From the NCBI GenBank assembly GCA_035544215.1, contig DATKHY010000007.1, positions 1 through 64,000 of the forward strand: DNA of 64,000 nucleotides, read 5' to 3'. Of the stretch, positions 51,031 to 59,076 are shown one piece after another. The number at the start of each line of letters is the position of its first letter. Within the stretch, counting starts at the first letter, position 1. A program made the translations under genes and the position numbers. The notes beneath the pieces were generated by a model. The model searched no databases. It was not told the DNA's origin and saw nothing but the letters and a program-made list of their open reading frames with translations. The DNA is from Candidatus Binatia bacterium (GTDB taxonomy: Bacteria > Vulcanimicrobiota > Vulcanimicrobiia > Vulcanimicrobiales > Vulcanimicrobiaceae).

Positions 51031-52142
51031 GGCAGCGTCTGCACCTCGACGGAGAGCACCGCCGGCAGGTCGCGCACGATCGGCGCCCATGTGTCGCCCG
51101 CGTCCGGGGACGCGTAGACCTGCCCGCCGGTCGTGCCGAAATAGATGCCGCACTCGTCCAGCGCATCGACCGCCATCGCGTCGCGCAGCACGTTGACGTA
51201 ACAGTCCTTCTGCGGCAGCCCGTTGGTGAGCGGCTCCCACTCGCCGCCGCCGCTGCGGCTGCGATACACGCGCAGCTGCCCGTCGATCGGGTAGTGCTCG
51301 GAATCGCTTTTAATCGGGACGACGTAGATCGTCTCGGGCTGGTGTGCGTGGACGTCGATGCAGAATCCGAAGTCGGACGGCAGGTTGCCGCTGACCTCGC
51401 GCCACGAGTCGCCACCATCGTCACTGCGCATCACGTCCCAGTGCTTCTGCATGAACAGCACGTTCGGATCGCTCGAGTGCATCGCGAGGCGATGGACGCA
51501 GTGGCCGACCTCGGCCTCCGGCTGCGGCAGCACCTCCGAGCGCAGGCCGCGATTGATCGGCATCCAGGTCGCGCCCGCGTCGTCGCTGCGAAACGCGCCG
51601 GCCGCGGAGATCGCTGTGAAGATGCGGCCGGCCGTGCGCGGATCGAGGATGATCGTGTGCAGGCACATGCCGCCGGCCCCCGGCTGCCATCCGTCGGCCG
51701 ATGGGTGACGGCGCAGCCCCGCGAGCTCTTCCCAGCTCTTCCCGCCATCGGTCGAACGGAACAGCGCGGCGTCTTCGACGCCAGCGTAAACTGCATCGGG
51801 ATCGTCGCGGGACGGCTCGAAGTGCCAGACGCGGGCGAACTCCCACGGATGCGGCGTGCCGTCGTACCATCGGTGCGTCCCGGGCGTCCCATCGTAGACG
51901 AAGCGGTTGTCCACCGGCTCCCACGTGCGTCCGCCGTCGTCGGAGCGTTGCACGACTTGTCCAAACCAGCTCGACGACTGCGACGCGTAGATTCGATTCG
52001 GGTCGGCCGGCGAGCCCTTCACGTGGTAGATCTCCCAGCCGCCGAAGTGCGGCCCCGCAACCTTCCAGTCCTTACGCTTGCCATCCGATTCCAAGACGAA
52101 CGCGCCCTTGCGCGTCCCGACGAGTACGCGTACCGCGCTCAC
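51027..52142 (-). CDS. BNR-repeat beta-propeller protein (cytoplasmic)
   Basis: From the GTG at 52142 (overlapping the VOC stop) the product is 371 aa with no signal peptide. Repeats include [53 protein letters not shown] and [12 protein letters not shown], giving about five or six blades of the sortilin/BNR type. Although such proteins are often labelled glycosyl hydrolase, no catalytic Asp-box chemistry is supported here. It is coupled to a glyoxalase-family gene upstream and a beta-grasp gene downstream, suggesting a scaffold or ligase-independent partner for the carrier protein. Confidence 0.83.
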   Translation of the reverse strand: MSAVRVLVGTRKGAFVLESDGKRKDWKVAGPHFGGWEIYHVKGSPADPNRIYASQSSSWFGQVVQRSDDGGRTWEPVDNRFVYDGTPGTHRWYDGTPHPWEFARVWHFEPSRDDPDAVYAGVEDAALFRSTDGGKSWEELAGLRRHPSADGWQPGAGGMCLHTIILDPRTAGRIFTAISAAGAFRSDDAGATWMPINRGLRSEVLPQPEAEVGHCVHRLAMHSSDPNVLFMQKHWDVMRSDDGGDSWREVSGNLPSDFGFCIDVHAHQPETIYVVPIKSDSEHYPIDGQLRVYRSRSGGGEWEPLTNGLPQKDCYVNVLRDAMAVDALDECGIYFGTTGGQVYASPDAGDTWAPIVRDLPAVLSVEVQTLP

Positions 52143-52489
52143 GTTGCAAGCGGCGAAGGATGCCGCGGCTCGTAAAGACCGATGCGCTCGCCTCCTGGAA
52201 GCAGCAGCGTCGTCGACAGACCCCAAGACTGATCCGAGATGGGGCCGTCAGTTTGGATGCCGCGCTGCGCCAGCCGCGCGACCACCGCGTTGACGTCATC
52301 GCACATGAGAAAGACCTCATGCTCTGGCTCTCCGTCCGTCGGGTGTACGGCCAGTTCCGTCGGCGGCGCCGCGAAGATCGGCCAACCTTCGCCCGCATCC
52401 ACCGAGCGAAGGCCCAGCACGTCGCCGAGAAACTCCCGCACCTTCTCGGCGTGCCGGCTAAACAAGATCACGTGCATGCCGGTTATCAT
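52139..52489 (-). CDS. VOC (glyoxalase/bleomycin resistance) superfamily protein
   Basis: A 116-aa single VOC unit: [20 protein letters not shown], a mid-strand [18 protein letters not shown] and the end [17 protein letters not shown]. Potential metal ligands are His6, a Glu/His in the PEHEVF strand and Glu109 in the GLYEP strand. Function in the family ranges from glyoxalase to dioxygenase to resistance protein, so the substrate is open. It is first in the coupled VOC-BNR-beta-grasp operon. Confidence 0.85.
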   Translation of the reverse strand: MITGMHVILFSRHAEKVREFLGDVLGLRSVDAGEGWPIFAAPPTELAVHPTDGEPEHEVFLMCDDVNAVVARLAQRGIQTDGPISDQSWGLSTTLLLPGGERIGLYEPRHPSPLAT

Positions 52490-52546
52490 GATGGGTCGGA
52501 GAGTACGCGGCCGCTTTAGAACGCCCCTCCGTTTGACGCCGGAGCA

Positions 52547-53176
52547 CTAATAGCGGCGCAGTATTCCCAGCCTCGGTGCGAACACGTAGTTCAGCTGAAC
52601 GACGACCATGAACCCTATGCTCAGGTAGGTGTTGATCAAGCAGAGCCCGGCGCCGAGCGCGTACAGGGCTTGGGCGAGGAGGATCCGACCACGAACCGCA
52701 GTGTCGATGCCGGCGGGTGCCCCGGGCTTGATGAGCTTGTTCCTAAACGCGTAGTTCCAGCTCGAGTAGAGCCCGGCGCCGAGCGCGAGTATGTTGAGCC
52801 AGTAGATGACGACCGACGTTCGATAGGTTATGAACGCTGCCAACAACTTCGTGGAAAACGGCATGAGCGTCACGCCGAGCAAGAACGCGAGGTAAATCCA
52901 CGTCAGATTCCGGTCGGAACGCTCGAGCTTGCTCAGGGCGGTATGCTGTCCGACCCAAAAGATGCCGAGCGTCATGAAGCTCAGGAGGTACGCGAGAGCA
53001 TTGGGCGCGAGCGCGCCGAGCGCGAGCCACAGATCGCGCTCTGAGTGAACCGCCTCGACGGCCGGGAGGCGTAGATCGAGCACGAGCAGCGTCATGGCAA
53101 ACGCGAAGACGCCGTCGCTGAGCGACCCGAGGCGCTCGACGCTGCGGCCGGCGATCTCGTTGTACGATATTGCCAT
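52547..53176 (-). CDS. TMEM175/DUF1211 family membrane protein
   Basis: A 209-aa protein with six hydrophobic helices. The N-terminal signature RLGSLSDGVFAFAMTLLVLDL matches bacterial TMEM175 potassium channels, whose helix 1 normally carries R-x-x-x-F-S-D; here the aromatic residue is leucine (L-S-D). One six-helix repeat is the usual bacterial form, which assembles as a tetramer. Potassium conduction is inferred from family. The gene is divergent from the lipoprotein gene at 53260. Confidence 0.82.
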   Translation of the reverse strand: MAISYNEIAGRSVERLGSLSDGVFAFAMTLLVLDLRLPAVEAVHSERDLWLALGALAPNALAYLLSFMTLGIFWVGQHTALSKLERSDRNLTWIYLAFLLGVTLMPFSTKLLAAFITYRTSVVIYWLNILALGAGLYSSWNYAFRNKLIKPGAPAGIDTAVRGRILLAQALYALGAGLCLINTYLSIGFMVVVQLNYVFAPRLGILRRY

Positions 53177-53259
53177 CCTGCGAGGGCTTCGCCTGCGGGG
53201 ACGAGCGGCCCGCTCTCGAACGCGTACGATCCCAAAGCTGATCGATCGGGGTAACGGGC

Positions 53260-54186
53260 ATGGTCACACGAATTTGTTTCTTAGCGGCGCTGCTCGCCGG
53301 ATGCGGCGGACAGCTGGGCATCGGCGGCACAACAGCACCGAAAGCGTTCCAGAATTTCCGCGCGGCGCAAGGCGCCCGCCACGGCGACCTCTTATACGTC
53401 TCCGACTACACCAGCCCCACGGGTCACGTACTCATCCTCTCGTTTCCCTCTGGCGAGAGGCTTGCCACCATCTCAGGATTCGCGCCGGTTTCTCCGTGCT
53501 CCGACGCGTCCGGCAACGTCTGGATTCCGGGGTACGTCGACGGTCACGCCTCGGTTTATAAATTCGCGCACGGCGGAACGAAGCCGATATCGAAGATCGC
53601 CATCCCGCACCGCTATGGGGCGCAAGCGTGCGCGGTCGATCCGACGACCGGCGATCTCGCAGTCGCGGGCGACACGTCGATCAACGTCTTCCCGGGCGGC
53701 GTCTCTGGCACACCGACACACTACGACCTCGGCTACGCGTCACCGCGGGACTGCGCGTACGATGCGCACGGAAACCTATATTTCGACGGGGCGCAGGGGA
53801 GCACGGCGTTCTATCTGTTGGCCGAGCTGACTAAAGGCAGCAGCAACTTCCGGTATTTCTCGCTCGATAAGCGCGCGGGATTCTACCCGACGGGCCTCAT
53901 CTGGGACGGTCAGCACATGGCCGTCGAGGGCTTCCCGGGACGGCGAACGGACATCTATCGCTTCGACGTTTCGGGGAAGAAAGGCGACGTCGTCCAGGTC
54001 GTTCGTGCAACGGATCTGTCACGTCATCCATGGTTCGGGGTGCTCGGGAACGAGCTCGTGGGAACGGCAAACGAGAACGGGACGGGAATTTTGCTGTGGA
54101 AGTACCCCCAGGGTGGACCGCCAATCGCCGAGTTTTCGCGGCGCTTCACCGACATCCAGGGCATGACGATCTCCGTCGCTCAATGA
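53260..54186 (+). CDS. Putative lipoprotein with NHL/SMP-30-like propeller
   Basis: A 308-aa protein with a type II signal peptide (TRICFLAALLAGC, lipid-modified Cys15). The mature part shows repeated strands of propeller type, for example YVSDYTSPTGHVLILSFPSG, PCSDASGNVWIPGYVDGHA and DCAYDAHGNLYFDGAQG, each pairing a D-x-x-G-N turn with aromatic strands. This resembles NHL or SMP-30-like extracellular propellers, which are numerous in this kind of genome. Its function is unknown. It ends 5 bp before the convergent small gene. Confidence 0.72.
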   Translation: MVTRICFLAALLAGCGGQLGIGGTTAPKAFQNFRAAQGARHGDLLYVSDYTSPTGHVLILSFPSGERLATISGFAPVSPCSDASGNVWIPGYVDGHASVYKFAHGGTKPISKIAIPHRYGAQACAVDPTTGDLAVAGDTSINVFPGGVSGTPTHYDLGYASPRDCAYDAHGNLYFDGAQGSTAFYLLAELTKGSSNFRYFSLDKRAGFYPTGLIWDGQHMAVEGFPGRRTDIYRFDVSGKKGDVVQVVRATDLSRHPWFGVLGNELVGTANENGTGILLWKYPQGGPPIAEFSRRFTDIQGMTISVAQ

Positions 54187-54191
54187 TACGG

Positions 54192-54503
54192 CTAGCCGGT
54201 ATCGTCGTCAGTCACGTTCAGATCGTTGTCGATTCCGAAGTACGCGAGGGCTTTAATCGCGGCGCTCCTCGCGCCATAGTCGTCCAGCTTGAATAGTAAG
54301 GGCGCCTGGTTTCCGGCGCTGAAATCCAAGCGAACCGGATAAGCTACGTCCTCCGGCTCGTACGTTAAGATCACCGCGGCCGAGCCGCTGGGCGCCTTCC
54401 ACGCTCCCCTATCCGGTGCACTTTCTTCGGCCAGTTGTGCGCCGCATGGACGGATCAAGCTGTCCATGAGGTCGATGAAATCGTCGAAGCCCATGCTAGG
54501 CAA
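54192..54503 (-). CDS. Small protein of unknown function
   Basis: A 103-aa acidic protein (an alternative start at 54494 gives MGFDDFIDLMDSL). It has an N-terminal helix and a central strand VILTYEPEDVAYPVRLDFSAG, then a C-terminal helix. It has two cysteines at most and no signal peptide. The single-copy, soluble, cytoplasmic look suggests an uncharacterised domain protein. I do not recognise a family. Convergent with the lipoprotein gene. Confidence 0.5.
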   Translation of the reverse strand: MPSMGFDDFIDLMDSLIRPCGAQLAEESAPDRGAWKAPSGSAAVILTYEPEDVAYPVRLDFSAGNQAPLLFKLDDYGARSAAIKALAYFGIDNDLNVTDDDTG

Positions 54504-54567
54504 CTTCGACCGCTAAAACGGCAAAGCCCGCAGTGAATGCGGCTGCTGCGTAACGCGGTTCCGATTG

Positions 54568-54640
54568 TGGAGATGAGGGGATTCGAACCCCTGACCCCCT
54601 GCTTGCAAAGCAGGTGCTCTACCAGCTGAGCTACATCCCC
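54568..54640 (-). tRNA. tRNA-Ala (anticodon TGC)
   Basis: The reverse strand folds as GGGGATG/CATCTCC acceptor, D-arm GCTC/GAGC, anticodon stem CCTGC/GCAGG around TTTGCAA (anticodon TGC), T-arm AGGGG TTCGAAT CCCCT, discriminator A. The next three bases would be CAA, so the CCA end must be added enzymatically. Confidence 0.95.
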
Positions 54641-54660
54641 AAACGACGGTTCGCTTCTTC

Positions 54661-54719
54661 GTCATCCTTCGACAGGCTCAGCCCTTCGACTCCGCGCTTC
54701 GCGCTCCGCTCAGGATGAC
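54661..54719. repeat. REP-like palindromic element 1
   Basis: An imperfect palindrome bounded by GTCATCCT and AGGATGAC (8-bp perfect terminal inverted repeat) and containing CCTTCGAC and CTCCGCTCAGG. It belongs to a family of short dispersed palindromes. A related copy follows at 54746, and fragments occur inside lhr and an S9 peptidase gene. Confidence 0.75.
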
Positions 54720-54745
54720 ATCGCAGGTGAGACCTAACTTGCAAT

Positions 54746-54797
54746 GTCATGCTTCGACGGAGCTTGTCCTGAGCGAAGTCGAAAGGCTCAGCATGAC
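54746..54797. repeat. REP-like palindromic element 2
   Basis: Bounded by GTCATGC and GCATGAC, with nested TTCGAC/GTCGAA arms and a GAGCTTGTCCTGAGCG centre. It shares core and end motifs with element 1, from which it is separated by 26 bp. The pair lies between two tRNA-Ala genes on opposite strands. Confidence 0.75.
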
Positions 54798-54850
54798 GCC
54801 GAGAGAAGGCGGGGGGTCGGGGCATCCGGAATACCGGCGCCGGGCCCGTG

Positions 54851-54923
54851 GGGGGCATAGCTCAGTTGGTAGAGCATTACGCTGGCAGCGTAAGGGTCAG
54901 GAGTTCGAGTCTCCTTGCCTCCA
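54851..54923 (+). tRNA. tRNA-Ala (anticodon GGC)
   Basis: Acceptor GGGGGCA/TGCCTCC, D-arm GCTC/GAGC, anticodon stem TTACG/CGTAA around CTGGCAG (anticodon GGC), T-arm AGGAG TTCGAGT CTCCT, discriminator A. CCA is not encoded (CAA follows). Confidence 0.95.
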
Positions 54924-54927
54924 CAAT

Positions 54928-56040
54928 TTAGGCATCGCGCTCGTAGAGCCAGCGCATCACGCCCGCTCGGACGACGCCCCGTTCGATCTCGTGCACGCGC
55001 TCCATAAGCTGCGCTTCATCTTCTCCCGGCTTGACGCGCAGCGGCTTGCGGGCCATGACCGGTCCGCGATCGGTCGCGCCGGTCACGCGATGCAGTGTCG
55101 CTCCTACCCACGCGCTCGAAGCCTTCAAGGCATCCCGGACCGCGCGCGCGCCGCGAAATGCCGGCATGTGCGAACCGTCCGGCAAAACAACGTCGTCGCG
55201 CGCCGCATCGAGCGGGAGAAACGCGGGATGGAGGTTCAGCAGCTCCGGAAACTCCGCGACGAACGAGCGCGACAATAGGTGCATCCAGCCCAGTAACAGC
55301 ACGAGGTCCGGCTCATCCGCCTTCACCGCGGCCAGCAACCGCGTGTCGTATTCGGCACGTAACTCGCGCTCGCGATCCCAGCTCACGACCGTCGCAGATA
55401 CGCCGGCCGCGCGAGCCCGTTCGAGAGCGTACGCACTCTCGTTATTTGCGATGAGGCCGACGATATCCAGCGGCACCGTACCCCCGCGAACAGCGTCGAG
55501 TACCGCCGCAAAGTTGCTCCCGTTGCCCGACGCCAGCACCAGCGTGCGGCGCCGCGGCCGCATCAAGGCGGCGCGGCCGAAGCGTTCCGCGACTTGCGCA
55601 CCGGCTACGTGAGCGTAATATCCCGCGAGCCGCTCGCCACCGACCGCGGGGACGATCGCACGCGCGTATCCTGACTCGCGCAGCGCGCCGAGCGCGCGGC
55701 CGAGCAGCGCGCTTCCGACCCCGCGGCCGCGCTCACACGGCGCGACGCCGAACGGGCCGAAGACGCCGACGCCGGGTTCCCGCGCGAGGCCGTGGAGCCA
55801 AGAAAACTTCAACCCTTGTGGATCGATCGTCGCGAAGCCAACGGGCGACCCGTCGCGGCGTGCGACGACGCTGCGTCCGACGTACGCTTCGGAGCTCCAC
55901 GTGCCGCCGAAGGTCTCGTCGATCCATGCCAGCGTCCGTTCGTCGCTCGGCGCAGGGCGCGCGATCTCAACGTCTGCCGGCGCCGGCGCGATCGCCCGTT
56001 CGAGCGACAGGTCCACGACGAGGTTCAGAATCTCAGGCAA
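54928..56040 (-). CDS. purN: GNAT acetyltransferase-PurN fusion (phosphoribosylglycinamide formyltransferase)
   Basis: The likely start is the TTG at 56040, right after the upstream stop; the GTG at 56016 is an alternative. From the TTG the product is 370 aa. Residues about 25-160 form a GNAT domain with the acetyl-CoA loop CERGRGVGSALLGRA. Residues 165-370 are a complete PurN that transfers formyl from 10-formyl-THF to GAR: SGNGSNF near the N-terminus, and catalytic Asn269/His271 (LLNLHPAFLP) and Asp324 (TGATDRGPVM). No stop or gap separates the domains. The GNAT substrate is unknown. The order with purM and a GAF-like gene is purM, GAF, GNAT-PurN. Confidence 0.88.
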   Translation of the reverse strand: MPEILNLVVDLSLERAIAPAPADVEIARPAPSDERTLAWIDETFGGTWSSEAYVGRSVVARRDGSPVGFATIDPQGLKFSWLHGLAREPGVGVFGPFGVAPCERGRGVGSALLGRALGALRESGYARAIVPAVGGERLAGYYAHVAGAQVAERFGRAALMRPRRRTLVLASGNGSNFAAVLDAVRGGTVPLDIVGLIANNESAYALERARAAGVSATVVSWDRERELRAEYDTRLLAAVKADEPDLVLLLGWMHLLSRSFVAEFPELLNLHPAFLPLDAARDDVVLPDGSHMPAFRGARAVRDALKASSAWVGATLHRVTGATDRGPVMARKPLRVKPGEDEAQLMERVHEIERGVVRAGVMRWLYERDA

Positions 56041-56041
56041 C

Positions 56042-56446
56042 TCAGTCGTACAGCGGCCGAAGCACCGCCGCGCAATCCTCCAAAAACGCAACTTGTTCGG
56101 ATGACACTTCGCGCGAATCATCGGCGCCAGCATCTAGCGTTCCGATCGCGACGCCGCTTTCCGCACCCAGGATAGGCACCACCGCCTCGGCTATGGCGAC
56201 GGCCGTGTCGCGCGTGCTTACCGCCTCGCCGTTCGTCCCTGTCGTCACGAGCAGGCGCTGCTCCCCGACCTCGGCCGCGCCCGCAGATCCGACCAGCGTG
56301 AGAAGCTCGTCACCTACGTCGTAGATCCGCACGCGATCGAAACCTCCCGCATCGCGGATCATCTCGGCCGCCGCGCGCGCCCGCTCCTCGCGCGGCGCCT
56401 CGTTATCGACGACCACCGCGAGCTCGGCAACGATCGAGTGCGGCAT
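56042..56446 (-). CDS. Small GAF-domain-like protein
   Basis: A 134-aa protein whose ATG shares a base with the purM stop (TGATG). The sequence has the alternating strand/helix pattern of a single GAF domain (VRIYDVGDELLTLVGSAGAA, GAESGVAIGTLDAGADD, FLEDCAAVLRPLYD) and no output domain. It may sense a small molecule or serve as a structural module. It sits between purM and the PurN fusion, so a role in regulating purine synthesis is possible but not shown. Confidence 0.65.
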   Translation of the reverse strand: MPHSIVAELAVVVDNEAPREERARAAAEMIRDAGGFDRVRIYDVGDELLTLVGSAGAAEVGEQRLLVTTGTNGEAVSTRDTAVAIAEAVVPILGAESGVAIGTLDAGADDSREVSSEQVAFLEDCAAVLRPLYD

Positions 56447-57480
56447 CAATCGCGTGCCGGATGAACCACGACTCGCGGCTCGTCCGGCACTCGTTCTTCA
56501 ATCCATCCGACGACTTTCGCGCCAGGCACCTCTTGCAGCGCCGCCCCCGCGTCGCCGAGCGAGACGATCAGCGTGTAGCCGATGCCCATGTTGAAGACGC
56601 GATAGCGCTCTTCTTCTCCGAGGTCGCCGCGACGCACGAGCTCGCGCAGGATCGGCGGTACGCTCCAGCGCTGCTGCTCGAAGACCGCCTTGACGTTATC
56701 GGGAAGGGTGCGCGCGACGTTTTCGAGCAGCCCGCCGCCCGTGATGTGCGCCATTGACTTCACGTCCGCGACCGCCTGGATGGCGCGCACGTCGCGATAG
56801 TACGAAGGATGTTCCGCGAGCAACGCGTCGGCGTAGCTCTCGTCGCCGAACTGCGCGCCCCACTCCTGTGGCGGGATCAACGTACGCGCCAGCGAGTAGC
56901 CGTTCGTATGGAGCCCGACCGCGGGCAGGCCGAGCACGGCGTCTCCGGCGACGACACTCTCCCGTTGCGGAAGCGCGTCGACGTCGACGACGCCGACGAT
57001 CGTTCCGGCGAGATCGAAGTGTTCGGCTTGATAGACTCCGGGCATCTCGGCGGTCTCGCCGCCCAGGAGCGCGCAATCGTGACGGCGGCACGCGTCCGCG
57101 CAGCCCGCCACGATCTCAGCGGCCACTTCGGGATCGAGCCGCCCGACCGCGAGATAGTCCAAGAAAAACAGCGGCGTGGCATTGGAGACGAGGATGTCGT
57201 TCACGCAGTGATTGACGAGGTCGGCGCCAACCTGGCCGTAGCGCCGCAATGCCGCGGCGATCGTGACTTTGGTGCCCACGCCGTCCGTCGAGGCGACCAA
57301 GGCGCGGCGCGCGTCGCCCGGGAGCCGAAACAGCCCCGCGAACCCTCCGACGGCGTCGAGCTGATCGGCGTGGCGCCAGCGTCCGAGCACCTCGCGATAG
57401 CGCGCGACGGCTTCGTTGCCCGAGGCCACGCTTACGCCCGCGCGGGCGTAGCTATCGGCCGCGTCTTTTGGCTCGGACAC
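56446..57480 (-). CDS. purM: Phosphoribosylformylglycinamidine cyclo-ligase
   Basis: AIR synthetase of de novo purine synthesis, closing the imidazole ring with ATP. The 344-aa protein begins at a GTG with YARAGVSVASGNEAV, and the P-loop-like substrate region is ASTDGVGTKV. Further signatures are VNHCVNDILVSNATPLFFLDY, GGETAEMPGVY and ITGGGLLENVAR. It is divergent from pepA over a 60-bp gap and the first gene of the purM-GAF-purN cluster. Confidence 0.96.
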   Translation of the reverse strand: MSEPKDAADSYARAGVSVASGNEAVARYREVLGRWRHADQLDAVGGFAGLFRLPGDARRALVASTDGVGTKVTIAAALRRYGQVGADLVNHCVNDILVSNATPLFFLDYLAVGRLDPEVAAEIVAGCADACRRHDCALLGGETAEMPGVYQAEHFDLAGTIVGVVDVDALPQRESVVAGDAVLGLPAVGLHTNGYSLARTLIPPQEWGAQFGDESYADALLAEHPSYYRDVRAIQAVADVKSMAHITGGGLLENVARTLPDNVKAVFEQQRWSVPPILRELVRRGDLGEEERYRVFNMGIGYTLIVSLGDAGAALQEVPGAKVVGWIEERVPDEPRVVVHPARD

Positions 57481-57540
57481 GAGGATTCTCCCAGCTTTGC
57501 GCCATAGGCTGGCAGTACTTCACCATCCGAAAGGTCCACC

Positions 57541-59076
57541 ATGCAAGTTCGTCTTAGTCACGATGCGCCGCTTGGCGTCCGCGCCGGGGCTCTCGTCGTT
57601 CCCGTCTTTTCCGATATTCCGCTCGACGGCGCGGCTAAAGAGGTCGACGCCGCGCTCGGTGGCGTCATCGCCGATGCGATTTCGTCCGGCGAAATTCGCG
57701 GCCGTCTCGGAGAACACGTGCTGGTCTACGCCAAGGGCCAGCCATACCGCCGCGTCCTGGCGGTCTCACTCGGCGAGCACGCCAAGTTCGAGCCCTACTT
57801 TCTCGCGCGGTACGCGGGTACCGCGGTGCGCTACCTCGGCCGGCGCAACGTCGACGAGATCGCGATCGCCCTGCCCGAAGCGGCGCGCGGACACGAGGCG
57901 ATGGCCGCGTCGTTCGTCGCGGAGGGAGCGATCACGGGATCTTTCGACACGACGATCTATCAAGAGAAGCCGGACGTACGCATCGCCACCGCGACCATCG
58001 ACGTCGTCGCGCCCGGACTCGATGCTTCCGAGGTCGAGCGCGGCATCGCGCACGGCACTATCTTGGGCGAGGCCGTCAATCTCGCGCGCCGGCTGGCCGT
58101 CACGCCGGCCAACGACATGACGCCGATGCGGCTGGCTGAAGCGGCATCGGACGTCGCCAAGCAGACCGGGCTCGAAGTCGAGGTTTTCGACGAGGCGCGC
58201 GCGCGTCAAGAGCGGATGGGATGCTTTCTGTCGGTCGCGCAGGGCAGCGCGCAGCCGCCCAAGTTCATCATCCTGCGCTACAACGGCGACCCTTCGAGCA
58301 AAGAGCTGCTAGCACTCGTCGGCAAGGGCATAACCTTCGACTCCGGCGGCATCTCGATCAAACCGGCGGAACGCATGGAGGAAATGAAGTACGACATGTC
58401 CGGCGGCGCGGGCGTCATCGCAGCAATGTCCGCGATCGGCAGGCTGAAGCCGAAGATCAACGTCGTCGGTCTCGTGCCGGCCACGGAAAACATGCCGGGC
58501 GGTAAGGCCACGAAACCGGGCGACATCTTCGCCGCCATGAACGGCAAGACCATCGAGGTGATCAACACGGATGCCGAGGGGCGGCTCATCCTCGCCGACG
58601 CGTTGTGCTACGCGAACAAGCTGGGCGCGACGCACATCGTCGACGCCGCGACGCTCACCGGCGCATGCGTCATCGCGCTGGGGCACGCGAGCTCGGCTGC
58701 GGTCGCGAACGACGACAAGTTCGTCGCGGAGTTCCTCGCCGCGGCCAAGCCGACCGGCGAACGCTACTGGCAGATGCCGCTGTATGAGGATTACACGGCG
58801 GCGATGAAGAGCGACATCGCCGACCTCAAGAACACCGGCGGACGCCCGGCCGGGACGCTGACCGCAGCGGCCTTCCTCAAGGAGTTCGTCGGGAACACGC
58901 CTTGGATCCACCTCGACATCGCGGGCACCGCCTATCTCGATAACGAGTTTGCCTGGCAGGCGAAGGGGCCGACGGGTACGCCCGTCCGCGCCTTCGTCGC
59001 ACTGGTCGAGGCAATGTCTCCCAAACAAATGGGTACACATCCCAACGGAGCCCGAGGAACAGAGTTGACGGTGTGA
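57541..59076 (+). CDS. pepA: Leucyl aminopeptidase (M17 family)
   Basis: A hexameric dizinc aminopeptidase of the cytoplasm. The 511-aa protein has the N-terminal macro-like domain and the C-terminal catalytic domain. Catalytic and metal residues lie in GKGITFDSGGISIKP and the signature NTDAEGRL, and the carbonate-binding arginine is there too. An AAAGG element precedes the ATG. The stop overlaps the panB GTG (GTGA). In some bacteria PepA also binds DNA, but no evidence for that is visible here. Confidence 0.95.
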   Translation: MQVRLSHDAPLGVRAGALVVPVFSDIPLDGAAKEVDAALGGVIADAISSGEIRGRLGEHVLVYAKGQPYRRVLAVSLGEHAKFEPYFLARYAGTAVRYLGRRNVDEIAIALPEAARGHEAMAASFVAEGAITGSFDTTIYQEKPDVRIATATIDVVAPGLDASEVERGIAHGTILGEAVNLARRLAVTPANDMTPMRLAEAASDVAKQTGLEVEVFDEARARQERMGCFLSVAQGSAQPPKFIILRYNGDPSSKELLALVGKGITFDSGGISIKPAERMEEMKYDMSGGAGVIAAMSAIGRLKPKINVVGLVPATENMPGGKATKPGDIFAAMNGKTIEVINTDAEGRLILADALCYANKLGATHIVDAATLTGACVIALGHASSAAVANDDKFVAEFLAAAKPTGERYWQMPLYEDYTAAMKSDIADLKNTGGRPAGTLTAAAFLKEFVGNTPWIHLDIAGTAYLDNEFAWQAKGPTGTPVRAFVALVEAMSPKQMGTHPNGARGTELTV

